Positions 63,297 through 64,000 of a DNA stretch of 64,000 bases are shown here, piece after piece. The notes beneath the pieces were generated by a model that made no database searches, was not told the origin of the DNA, and saw nothing but the letters and a program-made list of their open reading frames with translations. A program made the position numbers and the translations under genes. The DNA is from Marinigracilibium pacificum. Its GTDB lineage: Bacteria > Bacteroidota > Bacteroidia > Cytophagales > Cyclobacteriaceae. Each line of letters opens with the position of its first letter. The first letter of the stretch is position 1. The DNA is taken from assembly GCF_012926615.1 (NCBI RefSeq), contig NZ_JABBNU010000004.1:124001-188000 (forward strand), given 5' to 3'.

Positions 63297-63465
63297 AGTG
63301 AATTATTTTTTAGTTCTGCCCAATTTGTTACCAAAAGCCTGCCAACTTATTATTTGAGTGTTTTTGGGCATTTTCAATATTTACTTTGGTAGTTATGGGG
63401 ATAATATTCTACATTAATCGTAGAAAATATCAATCACATTTTCACAACTTATTGATTAACAGAAC

Positions 63466-64000
63466 CTAAGTCACATCTTTTATGAAATGAGAAATATTAG
63501 TGGAATTCCCACTAACATAAATAACATCATTAGGCTTAAGATATTCTTCAGGATCAGCCGTAATGAAAATATTATTTCTATTAATGCCAAGGATATTAAT
63601 TTTATACTTTTCCCTGATATCAGTATCCTTGATAGGTTTATTAATATACCCTCCAGATTCTCTAATTATTGTAATGGCTTCAATATTAATATCAGGAATG
63701 TTCAAGGGTCTTATAACCTTTGAGGTATTATCTTTTGTCAATGCATTATAGTTGTCAGACCTAAATGAATGAGCTAGTTGTTTAAGTCGCTGAATCGGAA
63801 TAAGATACCTATGTAGAGCTCGTGTAAATAACTCAATAGAAGTTTCAAACTCTTCTGGCACAACCTCATCAGCTCCAGTTAATAGCAAGGTATCAATATC
63901 CTTTACAAACCGGGTTCGTACAATAATATGTATTGAAGCAGAGTGTGATCGAATACTAGATATTATTCCTTTAATAGCAGCGGAGTCTGAAATTGCTATT
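63466..64000 (-). CDS. C-terminal part of a CPA2/KefB-type cation:proton antiporter (partial)
   Basis: The frame is open from its stop at 63466 to the window edge, so only the last 178 or so residues are seen. They start in an RCK_N (TrkA-N) Rossmann domain: AAIKGIISSIRSHSASIHIIVRTRFVKDIDTLLLTGADEVVPEEFETSIELFTRAL. They end with an RCK_C (TrkA-C) domain, INIEAITIIRESGGYINKPIKDTDIREKY then INILGINRNNIFITADPEEYLKPNDVIYVSG. This tandem is the regulatory tail of KefB/KefC-like monovalent cation:proton antiporters, or less likely a potassium channel. The membrane part lies outside the window. No KefF/KefG partner can be judged. Confidence 0.85.
   Translation of the reverse strand, partial: IAISDSAAIKGIISSIRSHSASIHIIVRTRFVKDIDTLLLTGADEVVPEEFETSIELFTRALHRYLIPIQRLKQLAHSFRSDNYNALTKDNTSKVIRPLNIPDINIEAITIIRESGGYINKPIKDTDIREKYKINILGINRNNIFITADPEEYLKPNDVIYVSGNSTNISHFIKDVT

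Noticed and set aside
1-64000. CRISPR array, prophage, insertion sequence, tRNA or rRNA
   Set aside because: I looked for regular direct repeats, transposase or integrase motifs and structural RNA signatures and saw none. Short tRNA-like folds cannot be fully excluded by eye.

Overview
The window looks like a piece of a Bacteroidota chromosome, most likely a marine or environmental Cytophagales-type bacterium (phylum well supported, order an inference). The evidence is uniform AT-rich composition, carboxypeptidase-regulatory-domain TonB receptors, an XrtN exosortase with its VIT-domain partner, HYC_CC_PP and DUF3347 metal proteins, and two promoters matching the Bacteroidota pattern (TTTG, 18 bp, TAnnTTTG). 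Shine-Dalgarno sequences are mostly absent. I see no phage, insertion sequence, tRNA, rRNA or CRISPR array, and nothing suggests a recent insertion.

Layout. 1-5.8 kb: a truncated FUSC membrane protein, an Old Yellow Enzyme-type reductase, a large cytosolic GAF protein and a small secreted protein. 5.8-13.4 kb: a class V aminotransferase 6 bp upstream of a 1223-residue fusion (metallophosphoesterase, kinase-like middle, Omp85-type barrel), then a VOC protein, an SdiA-regulated-like lipoprotein, and an HD phosphohydrolase fused to a PycTM (Pycsar effector) membrane domain. 13.4-18.6 kb: a run of minus-strand envelope genes (beta-barrels, a DUF4136 lipoprotein, a triple-repeat secreted protein, DUF4421). 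18.6-31 kb: a nutrient-uptake and sensing block, with a phosphate-type porin preceded by Pho-box-like repeats, two TonB-dependent receptors, two paralogous membrane GAF proteins that have a DHp-like end but no kinase ATPase domain, and a third GAF protein. 31-41.7 kb: META lipoprotein, NYN-LOTUS protein, PLP decarboxylase, orphan secreted proteins, an Asp-box propeller protein, and a two-gene membrane unit rich in paired histidine motifs.

41.7-49.3 kb: the XrtN exosortase and its single recognisable substrate, a VIT-domain protein with a C-terminal PEP-type sorting tail, with overlapping reading frames; then an NTF2-like protein and a lipoprotein glycoside hydrolase. 49.4-50.7 kb: a STAS/SEC14-like protein and a soluble histidine kinase overlapping by 4 bp. 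51.6-59.8 kb: a complete heavy-metal efflux operon on the minus strand, in transcription order: HYC_CC_PP protein, CusA-type pump, TolC-type channel, CusB-type adaptor, a 42-residue Cys-Cys membrane protein starting in the adaptor's stop codon, and a DUF3347 lipoprotein. It has a promoter at one end and a bidirectional terminator at the other. 59.8-64 kb: HdeD-like protein, a TsdA-like dihaem cytochrome c coupled to an outer-membrane porin, a DUF1328 membrane protein and the C-terminal part of a cation:proton antiporter.

The best candidates for undescribed biology are the 42-residue Cys-Cys protein in the metal operon, the phosphoesterase/kinase-like/Omp85 fusion, the orphan HD-PycTM protein, the one-exosortase/one-substrate XrtN pair, and the histidine-motif membrane pair at 38.8-41.7 kb.
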